Source: Ectobacillus ponti (lineage in GTDB: Bacteria; Bacillota; Bacilli; Bacillales; Bacillaceae_G). Taken from it: 64,000 nt of DNA. Position numbers and translations under genes: made by a program. The stretch spans positions 1 to 64,000 of the forward strand of contig NZ_JANCLT010000009.1 in assembly GCF_024294785.1 (NCBI RefSeq), written 5' to 3'. The notes beneath the pieces were generated by a model, which was not told the DNA's origin, did not search any database, and saw only the letters and a program-made list of their open reading frames with translations. Below are positions 27,736-34,888 of this stretch, piece by piece; the first letter of the stretch is position 1, and the number at the start of each line of letters is the position of its first letter.

Positions 27736-28436
27736 ATGATGAAGGAATTTTTGCCCATTAGTGATAAAGTACTCCGTTATCAGCATGGAGCCGATTATAC
27801 CCCCAAGTCAACGGCTGCAGTATCCGGAGATTCTGAAGGAAGACATCCGCCTGATGAAGGTCGCTATCGTGTAAAACCTCCGAGCCATCAAGTATGCACA
27901 GGGTCCGCACAAGCAGGGCATTCCAGTGGATGTCACCAATATGAACGACGATTTCTCGAGCTATAAACTGATGGCACCGATGCTGTCCATAATTCGCTGC
28001 GGTGTTGCTGAAAAGCTGGAGCAGTTTGTGTAGAATTTCTTGTTGCAATCTACGGGTCAGGCATTGTTGATAAGCATACTCTATGCTTCCCCGGCTCACT
28101 GGTAAGGGTGCTCGGCATTGGGGCGGAGGAAAATGACTTGGGACTGATTGGCACTTATGAAGTGCATGAGCTATGCGATCTTATTCATGCGGAGAGTGCT
28201 GGCAGTGTATGCTCAGGATTTCTATGCCGGGCGGCGCTGACAGCGAACTCGTTTGGCGAGGGTGAGGCATACTATGCGTCTTCCCGCAATAAGCTGGACT
28301 TTCAGCGTGAGCTTTTTGGCAGACTGATTGCGAAGCATGACATCCGCCGGTTGCTCAATACGGAGCTGCCCTATGACGTGACGGCGTAGCTGTGGACAGA
28401 TGGGGTGCGTGAGCTGCGTAGGCTGCATCAGGTGTA
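27736..28436 (+). pseudogene. Decayed GH42 beta-galactosidase
   Basis: Remnant of a beta-galactosidase gene. The N-terminal piece reads LRYQHGADYTPK and, after a one-base shift, QYPEILKEDIRLMK, the usual GH42 start (GxDYxPEQW..EDIRLMK). A large internal deletion removes the catalytic barrel. It resumes with GPHKQGIPVDVTNMNDDFSS then YKLMAPMLSIIRCGVAEKLE, followed by a stop at 28031. After another shift come YGSGIVDKHTLCFPG, YEVHELCDLIHAES, LTANSFGEGEAYYASSRNK and a final stop. It lies between two paralogous secreted-protein genes on the other strand. A distinct intact GH42 gene is at 54613. Confidence 0.85.
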
Positions 28437-28443
28437 GCATAGA

Positions 28444-28474
28444 AAAAGAGCTTGGAGTGCTCCCAAGCCCTTCT
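28444..28474 (-). terminator. Terminator of fibre candidate B
   Basis: GCTTGG / CCAAGC stem with TCTTTTTCT after it on the minus strand. Confidence 0.7.
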
Positions 28475-28483
28475 TCTATGTAG

Positions 28484-29038
28484 TTATCTGTAGTTTGCCG
28501 TAGCGGAATACTTTGGTTGTAAAGTAGTATCTTTTGAAGCGTATGCCCATGAAGTATGCTCAGTAGTATTACTAACAGTGATGGCATACTTTTTTCCGCC
28601 TGAAAGAGCAAACGCAAGTACACCGTTTTGTAGAGACAGTTGCTGGGATTTGCCTTGTACAGATTTCCAAGTGCCATTTTCTTCGGAGTAGACTTGTATA
28701 TTCTCGTAGAAGGTAGAATAGTCTCCAGACATTTCAACACCGTTTTCCAAATAAAGAAATACTGATAACACCTTTTCAGGAGTACTGTTTGTTGCGTTTA
28801 TAATAAACAAATCTCCCGCGTTTAGGGTACGACTGTCTTTCTCTACAAACGTATTCCATGCGGGCTTGCTCCCATACGGCCCTCCGCTGGCAGTATTTTC
28901 AGCAACAGTGGTCACAGTCGGATTACTTATTACTGATGCGGTCATAGAGTTTGAAGTGATTATAGATGCATAGCTCACACCCGAAACCGCAAAAGCACCG
29001 GCAATGCCGCATGCCAATAGCATTTTCCTCATTTCCAT
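28484..29038 (-). CDS. Secreted SipW-substrate-like protein (fibre candidate B)
   Basis: 184 aa paralogue of the 26508 gene. Leader MRKMLLACGIAGAFAVSGVS then YASIITSNS, probable cut after SYA. Mature part includes GDLFIINATNSTPEKVLSVF and an ALSGGKKYAITVSN block, matching LEGGNTYSISSDN in the paralogue. Ends QPKYSATANYR, matching APKYSATITTK. Start may be ATG 29038 or 29032 (AGGAG 4 or 10 nt upstream). Likely an extracellular matrix or fibre component processed by the nearby SipW (inference). Confidence 0.72.
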   Translation of the reverse strand: MEMRKMLLACGIAGAFAVSGVSYASIITSNSMTASVISNPTVTTVAENTASGGPYGSKPAWNTFVEKDSRTLNAGDLFIINATNSTPEKVLSVFLYLENGVEMSGDYSTFYENIQVYSEENGTWKSVQGKSQQLSLQNGVLAFALSGGKKYAITVSNTTEHTSWAYASKDTTLQPKYSATANYR

Positions 29039-29071
29039 TCATCTCCTGCACGTACAATGTTCTGTATGCTT

Positions 29072-29108
29072 AATATAATAATATTCGGAAACTTAAAAGT
29101 AAACGATT
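29072..29108 (-). promoter_or_regulatory. Promoter of fibre candidate B, shared with candidate A
   Basis: On the minus strand: -35 TTTACT, 17 bp, -10 TATTAT. AATATAATAATATTCGG (29072-29088) and GTAAA 11 bp beyond match candidate A. Confidence 0.6.
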
Positions 29109-29507
29109 TTTATACATCGTTTTCTATATAATGTATAATCCTGTTATTTTTGATATAGCAGCAAGGATGAGGTGCACATGGTGAAACCCATAGTGCCGCC
29201 AGCATAGACAAGCAGGCGGGGACACTGAGGGATGAGGCTGTGCATTATATATGGAATCAGCCATACGCAAAAAAGAAATGATTGTAATTTATGTATTTGA
29301 ATTTCTATTGATATATTCCAGATCCAGCAGCCGTGCAGGCGCTCTAATCGTGCTTGTGATGACGGGAGACACAGAAGAGCAGCTGCCGTTGTCTTCTACA
29401 TTGGAGTTTGCGATTGTGAAAGATTCCGTTCCAATTGACAGAGGAAAAGCCATCGCGGACTCCTGAAATCGTGATGTCATCAACAGCAATGCGGAAAGCG
29501 CCGCCCG
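29109..29507. other. Gap with no supported gene
   Basis: No intact gene. Short frames on both strands (for example 29251-29466 plus, and a minus-strand run reading GGAFRIAVDDITISGV) look like broken coding remnants, but I could not match them to a family. Confidence 0.4.
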
Positions 29508-29729
29508 CTAGGCTGATTCCGTCCGCCGCCCCTTTACCATGCGGGCAGCCAGTATATGGTTGAGCTTGAAGGTGCGCTCCTGGTTCCGCAGCAAGCAGCG
29601 CGCGCGTACAGTGTGGCCGTTGATTCCTTTTATTAAAATGGTCCGTTGGGTAATGTGCCCGTTTGCCGCCAAGTAAATGATTTCAACCGGTGTTTGCTGC
29701 TCCAGGCAGCACTTGAAGGTGCTGTTCAT
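29508..29729 (-). CDS. Small WYL-like domain protein
   Basis: 73 aa. The strand pattern TPVEIIYLAANGHITQRTIL then IKGINGHTVRARCLLRNQER and TFKLNHILAA resembles a stand-alone WYL (SH3-like ligand-sensing) domain without the HTH of full WYL regulators. AAGGGGATGAGAAG precedes the ATG. Its promoter has TATAAT on the minus strand with a LexA-like box beside it, so it may be DNA-damage inducible. Function unknown. Confidence 0.65.
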   Translation of the reverse strand: MNSTFKCCLEQQTPVEIIYLAANGHITQRTILIKGINGHTVRARCLLRNQERTFKLNHILAARMVKGRRTESA

Positions 29730-29759
29730 CTTCTCATCCCCTTTTGCATCTATTATAAC

Positions 29760-29800
29760 AGAACAAACGTTCTTTTTCTATTCGGTGAGAACGTTTGTTT
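29760..29800. promoter_or_regulatory. Two LexA (SOS) box-like sites
   Basis: AGAACAAACGTTCT at 29760-29773 and GAACGTTTGTTT at 29789-29800. Both fit GAAC-N4-GTTY, the core of the Bacillus LexA box. The first adjoins the TATAAT of the WYL-like gene promoter. Shared gap with the divergent aldo/keto reductase. Confidence 0.6.
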
Positions 29801-29831
29801 GTGGTATTTTTTCCAGAATATGCGTTTTCAT

Positions 29832-29860
29832 TTGTTCCAGTGCATGTTTTCTTTTATGAT
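29832..29860 (+). promoter_or_regulatory. Promoter of the aldo/keto reductase
   Basis: -35 TTGTTC (29832-29837), 17-bp spacer, -10 TATGAT (29855-29860); the ATG follows 34 bp later. Confidence 0.6.
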
Positions 29861-29893
29861 AGAGGGGAAGTCATACATAGGAGAGGATCCGTC

Positions 29894-30883
29894 ATGGTAT
29901 ATCAAGCAAGCAGGGAACGATATCAGCGTATGCAGTATGAGCGCTGCGGAAGGTCAGGAGTGCAGCTGCCCGCCATTTCTCTGGGGCTGTGGCATAATTT
30001 TGGAAGCGTAGATTCCTTCGAAAATATGAAAGCGCTTTTGTTCCGGTCCTTCGACCTCGGCATCACGCATTTTGATTTGGCCAACAATTACGGGCCTGTG
30101 CCAGGGTCTGCGGAAGAGAACTTCGGGAGAATTCTGCGGCAGGAAATGGGCAGCTACCGGGATGAAATGCTGATTTCGACAAAGGCCGGCTATACGATGT
30201 GGGAAGGGCCTTACGGAGATTGGGGCTCCAAGAAATACTTGGTGAGCAGTCTGGATCAAAGCCTGAAGCGCATGGGCCTGGAGTATGTCGATATTTTCTA
30301 CCATCACCGTCCGGATCCGCATACACCGCTTGAAGAGACGATGGCCGCGCTCGACCTGATTGTGCGGCAGGGAAAGGCGCTGTACGTGGGGATTTCCAAC
30401 TACAACGCCGAGCAGACAGCGCAGGCTGTCGAGATTTTGAACAAGCTGGGCACTCCATTGCTCATCCATCAATTCCGCTACAGCATGTTTGACCGCTGGG
30501 TGGAGGGAGGCCTGCAGGATGTGCTGCAGGAGGCCGGCGCAGGCTCCATCGCGTTTTCACCGCTGGCACAGGGCTTATTGACGGAGCGCTATTTGAAGGG
30601 CATTCCGACTGATTCCCGGGCGGGCAAGCCGAACACGTTCCTGCGGAGCGAGAATGTGACAGAGGATGTGCTGCAGAAGGTACAGGCGCTGCATGCCTTG
30701 GCGCAGGAGCGCGGACAGAATCTGGCGCAGATGGCGCTGTCCTGGGTGCTGCGTGAGGGAAGAGTGACTTCCGCACTGATTGGGGCGAGCCGCGTAGAGC
30801 AGATTGAGGAAAATGTGACAGCGTTGGAAAAGCGGACATTTACCGAAGACGAACTGCGTATCATTGACAGCATTCTATGTTGA
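29894..30883 (+). CDS. Aldo/keto reductase, YghZ/GpsR-like
   Basis: 329 aa NADPH-dependent (alpha/beta)8 reductase. Catalytic tetrad can be placed: Asp/Tyr in FDLANNYGPVPGSAE, Lys in LISTKAGY, His in FYHHRPDP. Motifs LWHNFG, GSKKYLVSSLDQSLKRM and the cofactor end ALIGASRVEQIEEN agree with the L-glyceraldehyde 3-phosphate reductase (YghZ) group. Start 29894 follows AGGAGAGG; the longer frame to 29795 is not used. Detoxifies reactive aldehydes (family knowledge). Confidence 0.88.
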   Translation: MVYQASRERYQRMQYERCGRSGVQLPAISLGLWHNFGSVDSFENMKALLFRSFDLGITHFDLANNYGPVPGSAEENFGRILRQEMGSYRDEMLISTKAGYTMWEGPYGDWGSKKYLVSSLDQSLKRMGLEYVDIFYHHRPDPHTPLEETMAALDLIVRQGKALYVGISNYNAEQTAQAVEILNKLGTPLLIHQFRYSMFDRWVEGGLQDVLQEAGAGSIAFSPLAQGLLTERYLKGIPTDSRAGKPNTFLRSENVTEDVLQKVQALHALAQERGQNLAQMALSWVLREGRVTSALIGASRVEQIEENVTALEKRTFTEDELRIIDSILC

Positions 30884-30885
30884 CA

Positions 30886-30914
30886 GAAGGGGGGCCTGCA
30901 AAAGGTCCCCCTTC
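30886..30914. terminator. Bidirectional terminator
   Basis: GAAGGGGG / CCCCCTTC stem between convergent reductase and GGDEF genes. Confidence 0.75.
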
Positions 30915-30915
30915 T

Positions 30916-31578
30916 TCACTGCATCGATGTCCGGGTGAGTTGTTTCTGCTCGTACATACAGCAATCGGCAGCATGCACAAGCGCATCCAAATCCTGCTGC
31001 CGCGCACTGGCATCAGGTAAAACTCCGATGGAGGCGGAAAGCGGAAAGTCAAGCTGTGCCGACAGGCCCTGCAGATTTTGCTGAATGAGCTCCCGCAACT
31101 GGGTGGGACAAGCTTCTCCTTTGGCAATAATCAGGAATTCATCGCCGCCCCACCGGACAATCATATCGGTTTTGCGGAGTGTCTGCTTCAGAATATGGGC
31201 AACTTTGGCAATGACTAAATCCCCAGTGCGGTGTCCATGCGTATCATTGATGAGCTTGAAGCGGTCAATGTCCAGCAGCAGCAGGCTGAAGGGTTCTTGT
31301 CGGCCCCGGCATGTTTGCAGGCGTTCAAACCAGTTGTACAAATAGCGGCGGTTATACACTCCTGTCAAGGCATCCCGTTCTGACAAATATTGCACCTTAT
31401 CAAACTGCAGGCCAATCCACCAGGCTAAGACAAACTCGGCCAAGTTTCCGAAAATATGAATAAGTTCGTTTGTCCCGGAGGTCCAAATCGCGCCATATTC
31501 CAAGTACGTATGAAGGGTCCAGCCGATGTAACCGCAAATGCAAATCAGAAGTGCCAGGGCTCTGCCACGGTATTTCAT
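30916..31578 (-). CDS. Diguanylate cyclase (GGDEF), membrane-anchored
   Basis: 220 aa. Two N-terminal membrane segments (ALALLICICGYIGWTLHTYL and about 42-60), short linker, then a full GGDEF domain (about 70-215): RDALTGVYNRRYL, LDIDRFKLINDTHGH, and the active loop RWGGDEFLI. No RxxD inhibition site is obvious upstream of GGDEF (KTDM is present). Makes cyclic-di-GMP, a motility/biofilm signal. Single gene. Confidence 0.92.
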   Translation of the reverse strand: MKYRGRALALLICICGYIGWTLHTYLEYGAIWTSGTNELIHIFGNLAEFVLAWWIGLQFDKVQYLSERDALTGVYNRRYLYNWFERLQTCRGRQEPFSLLLLDIDRFKLINDTHGHRTGDLVIAKVAHILKQTLRKTDMIVRWGGDEFLIIAKGEACPTQLRELIQQNLQGLSAQLDFPLSASIGVLPDASARQQDLDALVHAADCCMYEQKQLTRTSMQ

Positions 31579-31672
31579 TTGTTTCTCCTTTTATATATGT
31601 TATTAAATGTATAAAAGAATTGTAATTGTTTGAAGTTAAGATTCCCACGCCTTTTTTCTGGAAAAAATAAAA

Positions 31673-31693
31673 GACCGGGGAGATTCCCGGTCT
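31673..31693 (-). terminator. Terminator of the catalase gene
   Basis: GACCGGGGA / TCCCGGTC stem followed on the minus strand by TTTTATTTTTT. Confidence 0.8.
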
Positions 31694-31698
31694 GCGCA

Positions 31699-33330
31699 TC
31701 AATAGCCGTCTGTTTCGTGGCCCATGTTCTTCGCATCTTGTACAGCCTGATCCGCTGCAGCTGTGCTTGTGTGACTTTGTGCCTGCGGGGCCTGGTTCAG
31801 GCCTTCGCGTACGCGGCGGCCGTAGTCAGGGTCGGCGCTTGTGAAGTATTCAATCATCTTATCCTGGATGGCCGGACGGCAGACGCTCAGCGCGCCGACA
31901 AGGTTGGAAATCAGCTCATCGCGTTCGACATCGTCAAAGGCGCGGTACGTTTGGCCGGCCTGCCCGAAGTCGTTGGTGCGGTCAATTTTCTGGCGGACAA
32001 GGTTTGCATCGTAGTGCGGCTCATGCTCTTTGCCGTTTGGCTCCGCTTCCTTCAGGCCGCCGATGATGGACGGCTCGTAGTTGACGTGCGGGTTTTGGCC
32101 CGGCGCCATGTCGACGCTGTATTCCATTTGGCCGTCACGCTGGTTTGTCGCCACATGCTTCTTCGGCGCGTTGATCGGCAGCTGCAGATAGTTGGTGCCG
32201 ACACGGTAGCGCTGTGTATCGGAGTAGGAGAACGTCCGGCCCTGCAGCAGCTTGTCGTCAGAGAAGTCCAGGCCGTCCACAAGCACGCCTGTACCGAAAG
32301 CCACCTGCTCTGTTTCCGCAAAGTAATTGTTCGGATTTTGGTTCAGCACAAGCCGGCCGACTGGAAGAAATGGGAACTTTTCAGGGTCCCACAGCTTTGT
32401 CGGGTCAAGCGGGTCGAAGTCGAGCTCCGGATGCTCGTCGTCGCTCATGATTTGCACGAACATTTCCCACTCCGGATGCTCGCCGCGTTCAATCGCTTCG
32501 TACAAATCCTGTGTCGCATGGTTGTGGTTCGTCGCCTGAATCGCGTCGGCTTCCTTTTGCAGCAGGTTTTTAATGCCCTGCTTTGGCTCGAAATGATACT
32601 TCACGAGCACGGCCTGGCCGTCCTTGTTCACCCACTTGTACGTGTTCACGCCGGAGCCCTGCATCTGGCGGTAGTTCGCCGGAATGCCCCATGGGGAGAA
32701 GATGAAGGTTACCATGTGCGTGGCTTCCGGTGTTTGGGACAGGAAGTCGAACATCCGCTCAGGGTCGGACAGGTTGGACACCGGATCCGGCTTGAAGGAA
32801 TGCACCATATCCGGGAACTTCAGCGGATCGCGGATAAAGAAGATTTTAATGTTGTTTCCCACCAGGTCCCAGTTGCCGTCCTCTGTGTAAAACTTAATTG
32901 CGAAGCCGCGCGGGTCACGCAGTGTTTCCGGCGAATGCCCGCCGCCGACTACTGTGGAGAAGCGCACGAATACAGGCGTCTGCTTGCCTGCTTCCTGGAA
33001 CAGCTTCGCCCGCGTGTACTTGGAAACCGGCTCATCGCCGACTTTGCCGTATGCCTCGAAGTAGCCGTGCGCTCCGGCGCCGCGTGCGTGTACAACCCGC
33101 TCAGGCACGCGTTCCCGGTCAAAGTGCGTAATTTTCTCTAAGAAGTGGTAGTTCTCCAGCGTTGTCGGACCGCGGTTTCCCACTGTTCTTACGTTCTGGT
33201 TGTCTGTAATGGGGTGGCCTTGCCGGTCTGTTAAGGTATCAGCACCCTCATTCGTTCCGAAGCGCTGATCCTCCGGGCCGCCGGCGCCGTTGACATTTGT
33301 TCCGTTCTCGTTATTGTTTTGATCCGTCAT
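31699..33330 (-). CDS. Heme catalase (KatX/KatA-like, monofunctional)
   Basis: 543 aa. Typical elements: [20 protein letters not shown] with the distal His, [21 protein letters not shown], the distal Asn in VGNNIKIFF, and the proximal heme Tyr region [21 protein letters not shown] polar Asn/Gly-rich N-terminal extension of about 45 aa ([18 protein letters not shown]) recalls spore catalase KatX. ATG at 33330 has GGAGGTG 8 nt upstream. Removes hydrogen peroxide. Confidence 0.93.
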   Translation of the reverse strand: MTDQNNNENGTNVNGAGGPEDQRFGTNEGADTLTDRQGHPITDNQNVRTVGNRGPTTLENYHFLEKITHFDRERVPERVVHARGAGAHGYFEAYGKVGDEPVSKYTRAKLFQEAGKQTPVFVRFSTVVGGGHSPETLRDPRGFAIKFYTEDGNWDLVGNNIKIFFIRDPLKFPDMVHSFKPDPVSNLSDPERMFDFLSQTPEATHMVTFIFSPWGIPANYRQMQGSGVNTYKWVNKDGQAVLVKYHFEPKQGIKNLLQKEADAIQATNHNHATQDLYEAIERGEHPEWEMFVQIMSDDEHPELDFDPLDPTKLWDPEKFPFLPVGRLVLNQNPNNYFAETEQVAFGTGVLVDGLDFSDDKLLQGRTFSYSDTQRYRVGTNYLQLPINAPKKHVATNQRDGQMEYSVDMAPGQNPHVNYEPSIIGGLKEAEPNGKEHEPHYDANLVRQKIDRTNDFGQAGQTYRAFDDVERDELISNLVGALSVCRPAIQDKMIEYFTSADPDYGRRVREGLNQAPQAQSHTSTAAADQAVQDAKNMGHETDGY

Positions 33331-33445
33331 GGTCGTACACCTCCGTGAAGCATTGTCGAATCTATCGTGTCCTGTGCAGGGTGTTGTTATGCGGGAATTT
33401 CCAATAATTTTCCTGTATTTGGATTTCATGTTCTTTAAAAAATGG

Positions 33446-33477
33446 AAAAACGTGCAGAGGCCATCTGCACGTTTTTT
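33446..33477 (-). terminator. Terminator of the coiled-coil gene
   Basis: AAAAACGTGCAGA / TCTGCACGTTTTTT stem; T-run on either strand. Confidence 0.85.
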
Positions 33478-33478
33478 C

Positions 33479-34255
33479 TTATTCCGTATCCGATTGCTTC
33501 TCCTTGCCCCGATTCAAAATGGAGAAGGTGAGGGGCTTGTCGGAACCCGTCATCAGCTTATATACATAGGCTGAGGTGAGTTTATAGCCGTCCTCGATTT
33601 TGGCGGCGAGATAGTTGGTGCGTTCAAACAGAATGGAGCGGATGTGCTGCAGCTGGCGGGACATTTTCTCCGTCAGCGCTTCCTGCTGATCCAGGCGCTG
33701 CAGCACCGTCTCTTGAAATTGGGCTGTTTTCTCGTGCATCGTCAGCTGCTCGCTCAGCTGGGCGGACAGCTTCTCATTCGCGGTTTCATGCTTGGCGAGC
33801 TGTTCCGTGATATCAGACTTCAAGGCATGGATGTCTTCTGCCATGGTTTTTGTCGCGGCACGCTCCTGCTCCAGCTGCTCTGCCATGCTTTCGCTGTTCT
33901 GGCGCAGGGCGCCAATTTCCTCCAAAAGGGCATTTGTGGCGGCGCGCTCCTGCTCGAGAGCATGCTGCAGCGTTGCATTTTTCTCCTGCAGGTGCTGCAG
34001 CTGCTGTGTGATGGCGGCGGTGGACAGCTGCTGTCCTTCCCGGATGCCATGCATTTCGTGCTGCAGGGAGGCGTGGTTTGTAGTTTGTGTTTCCTGCAGG
34101 GCGGATAATGCCGCAAGGACAAGCTGTGCGGCGGCCTCTTGGTCGCTTTTCAGCTTGGTGAGCGAATTGATCCGCGCCAGCTTTTGATTGGAAGTGGCGG
34201 CGTGTTCGTTCTTATATAAAGTTGGATGGTGCTCATGGTTCATAAATAGGCTCAT
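33479..34255 (-). CDS. Long coiled-coil protein, unknown function
   Basis: 258 aa, not recognised. After a polar start ([20 protein letters not shown]) nearly the whole protein is coiled coil (about 30-225) with Ala/Glu/Gln heptads and two near-copies of [14 protein letters not shown] / [14 protein letters not shown] about 30 residues apart. The C-terminus ([19 protein letters not shown]) is the most conserved-looking piece. No signal or membrane segment. AGGGAGAG precedes the ATG. Confidence 0.7.
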   Translation of the reverse strand: MSLFMNHEHHPTLYKNEHAATSNQKLARINSLTKLKSDQEAAAQLVLAALSALQETQTTNHASLQHEMHGIREGQQLSTAAITQQLQHLQEKNATLQHALEQERAATNALLEEIGALRQNSESMAEQLEQERAATKTMAEDIHALKSDITEQLAKHETANEKLSAQLSEQLTMHEKTAQFQETVLQRLDQQEALTEKMSRQLQHIRSILFERTNYLAAKIEDGYKLTSAYVYKLMTGSDKPLTFSILNRGKEKQSDTE

Positions 34256-34400
34256 CTGAACTCTCCCTTCTTCGTGCTGTAACTTATCCTATGCGCTTAA
34301 CAAGGAGGCGTTTCCAATCCCAATGTATGCAGGAGGAGCGGGGAATCATTCCGGCCATTTCGGCAAATGCTGAGACGGGCAAGAAAAAACTGGAGATTCG

Positions 34401-34430
34401 TTGACACATATGAATGACCGCGCATATAAT
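34401..34430 (+). promoter_or_regulatory. cadCA promoter
   Basis: -35 TTGACA (34401-34406), 18-bp spacer, -10 TATAAT (34425-34430). Strong consensus promoter, as expected for a repressed metal-efflux operon. Confidence 0.8.
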
Positions 34431-34443
34431 GAGAGCAAATACA

Positions 34444-34473
34444 TGAATATCTGAGTGAATGTTCATATGTTCA
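34444..34473. promoter_or_regulatory. Candidate CadC operator
   Basis: Clustered TGAA/TTCA half-sites just after the -10: TGAATAT (34444), TGAATGTTCA (34456-34465) and TGTTCA (34468-34473), 12 bp apart. ArsR/SmtB repressors bind such AT-rich TGAA..TTCA dyads. Confidence 0.5.
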
Positions 34474-34492
34474 TAGATTGTGGGGGAGAAGG

Positions 34493-34873
34493 ATGACAGA
34501 GGCAAAGCTGGAGGTATGCGGTGAGACTTGCAATGCGCCGGTGATTCATCAGGATGTGGTCGAGCAAGTACAGCGCACCATTCCCGGGGATGAATCATTG
34601 ACAGATGTGGCAGAGCTGTTCAAGGTGCTGGGCGACCGGACCCGGACACGCATTCTGCATGCCTTGTTTGAAGCAGAGCTGTGTGTATGCGACTTGGCTT
34701 ACGTGCTGGGCATGACCCAGTCCTCCATTTCCCATCAGCTGCGGGTGCTGAAGCAGGCAAAGCTTGTGCGGAACCGGAAGGAAGGCAAGGTTGTCTATTA
34801 TTCATTGGCGGACCACCATGTGAAGCACATTTTTGAACAGGCGTTCCAGCATGTGAATGAGGACCGCAGCTAG
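34493..34873 (+). CDS. cadC: CadC-type ArsR family metal sensor
   Basis: 126 aa winged-helix repressor. Metal ligands of CadC are present: N-terminal Cys pair in EVCGETCN and the alpha-3 motif ELCVCDLAYVLG. The recognition helix is MTQSSISHQLRVLK. Releases DNA on binding Cd, Pb or Zn. ATG at 34493 after GGGGGAGAAGG. cadA follows by 15 bp. Confidence 0.92.
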   Translation: MTEAKLEVCGETCNAPVIHQDVVEQVQRTIPGDESLTDVAELFKVLGDRTRTRILHALFEAELCVCDLAYVLGMTQSSISHQLRVLKQAKLVRNRKEGKVVYYSLADHHVKHIFEQAFQHVNEDRS

Positions 34874-34888
34874 AGGGGGAGAAATCGG

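Noticed and set aside
27156-28483. Insertion sequence between the two fibre genes
   Set aside because: No transposase motif and no clear terminal repeats; the coding remnant matches GH42, not a transposase.
29251-29466. 71-codon gene
   Set aside because: No ribosome site and no family; region looks like broken remnants on both strands.
31630-33141. 503-codon open frame on the plus strand opposite catalase
   Set aside because: It is the shadow of the well-supported catalase on the other strand; composition follows from catalase codon use and it has no ribosome site or family motif.
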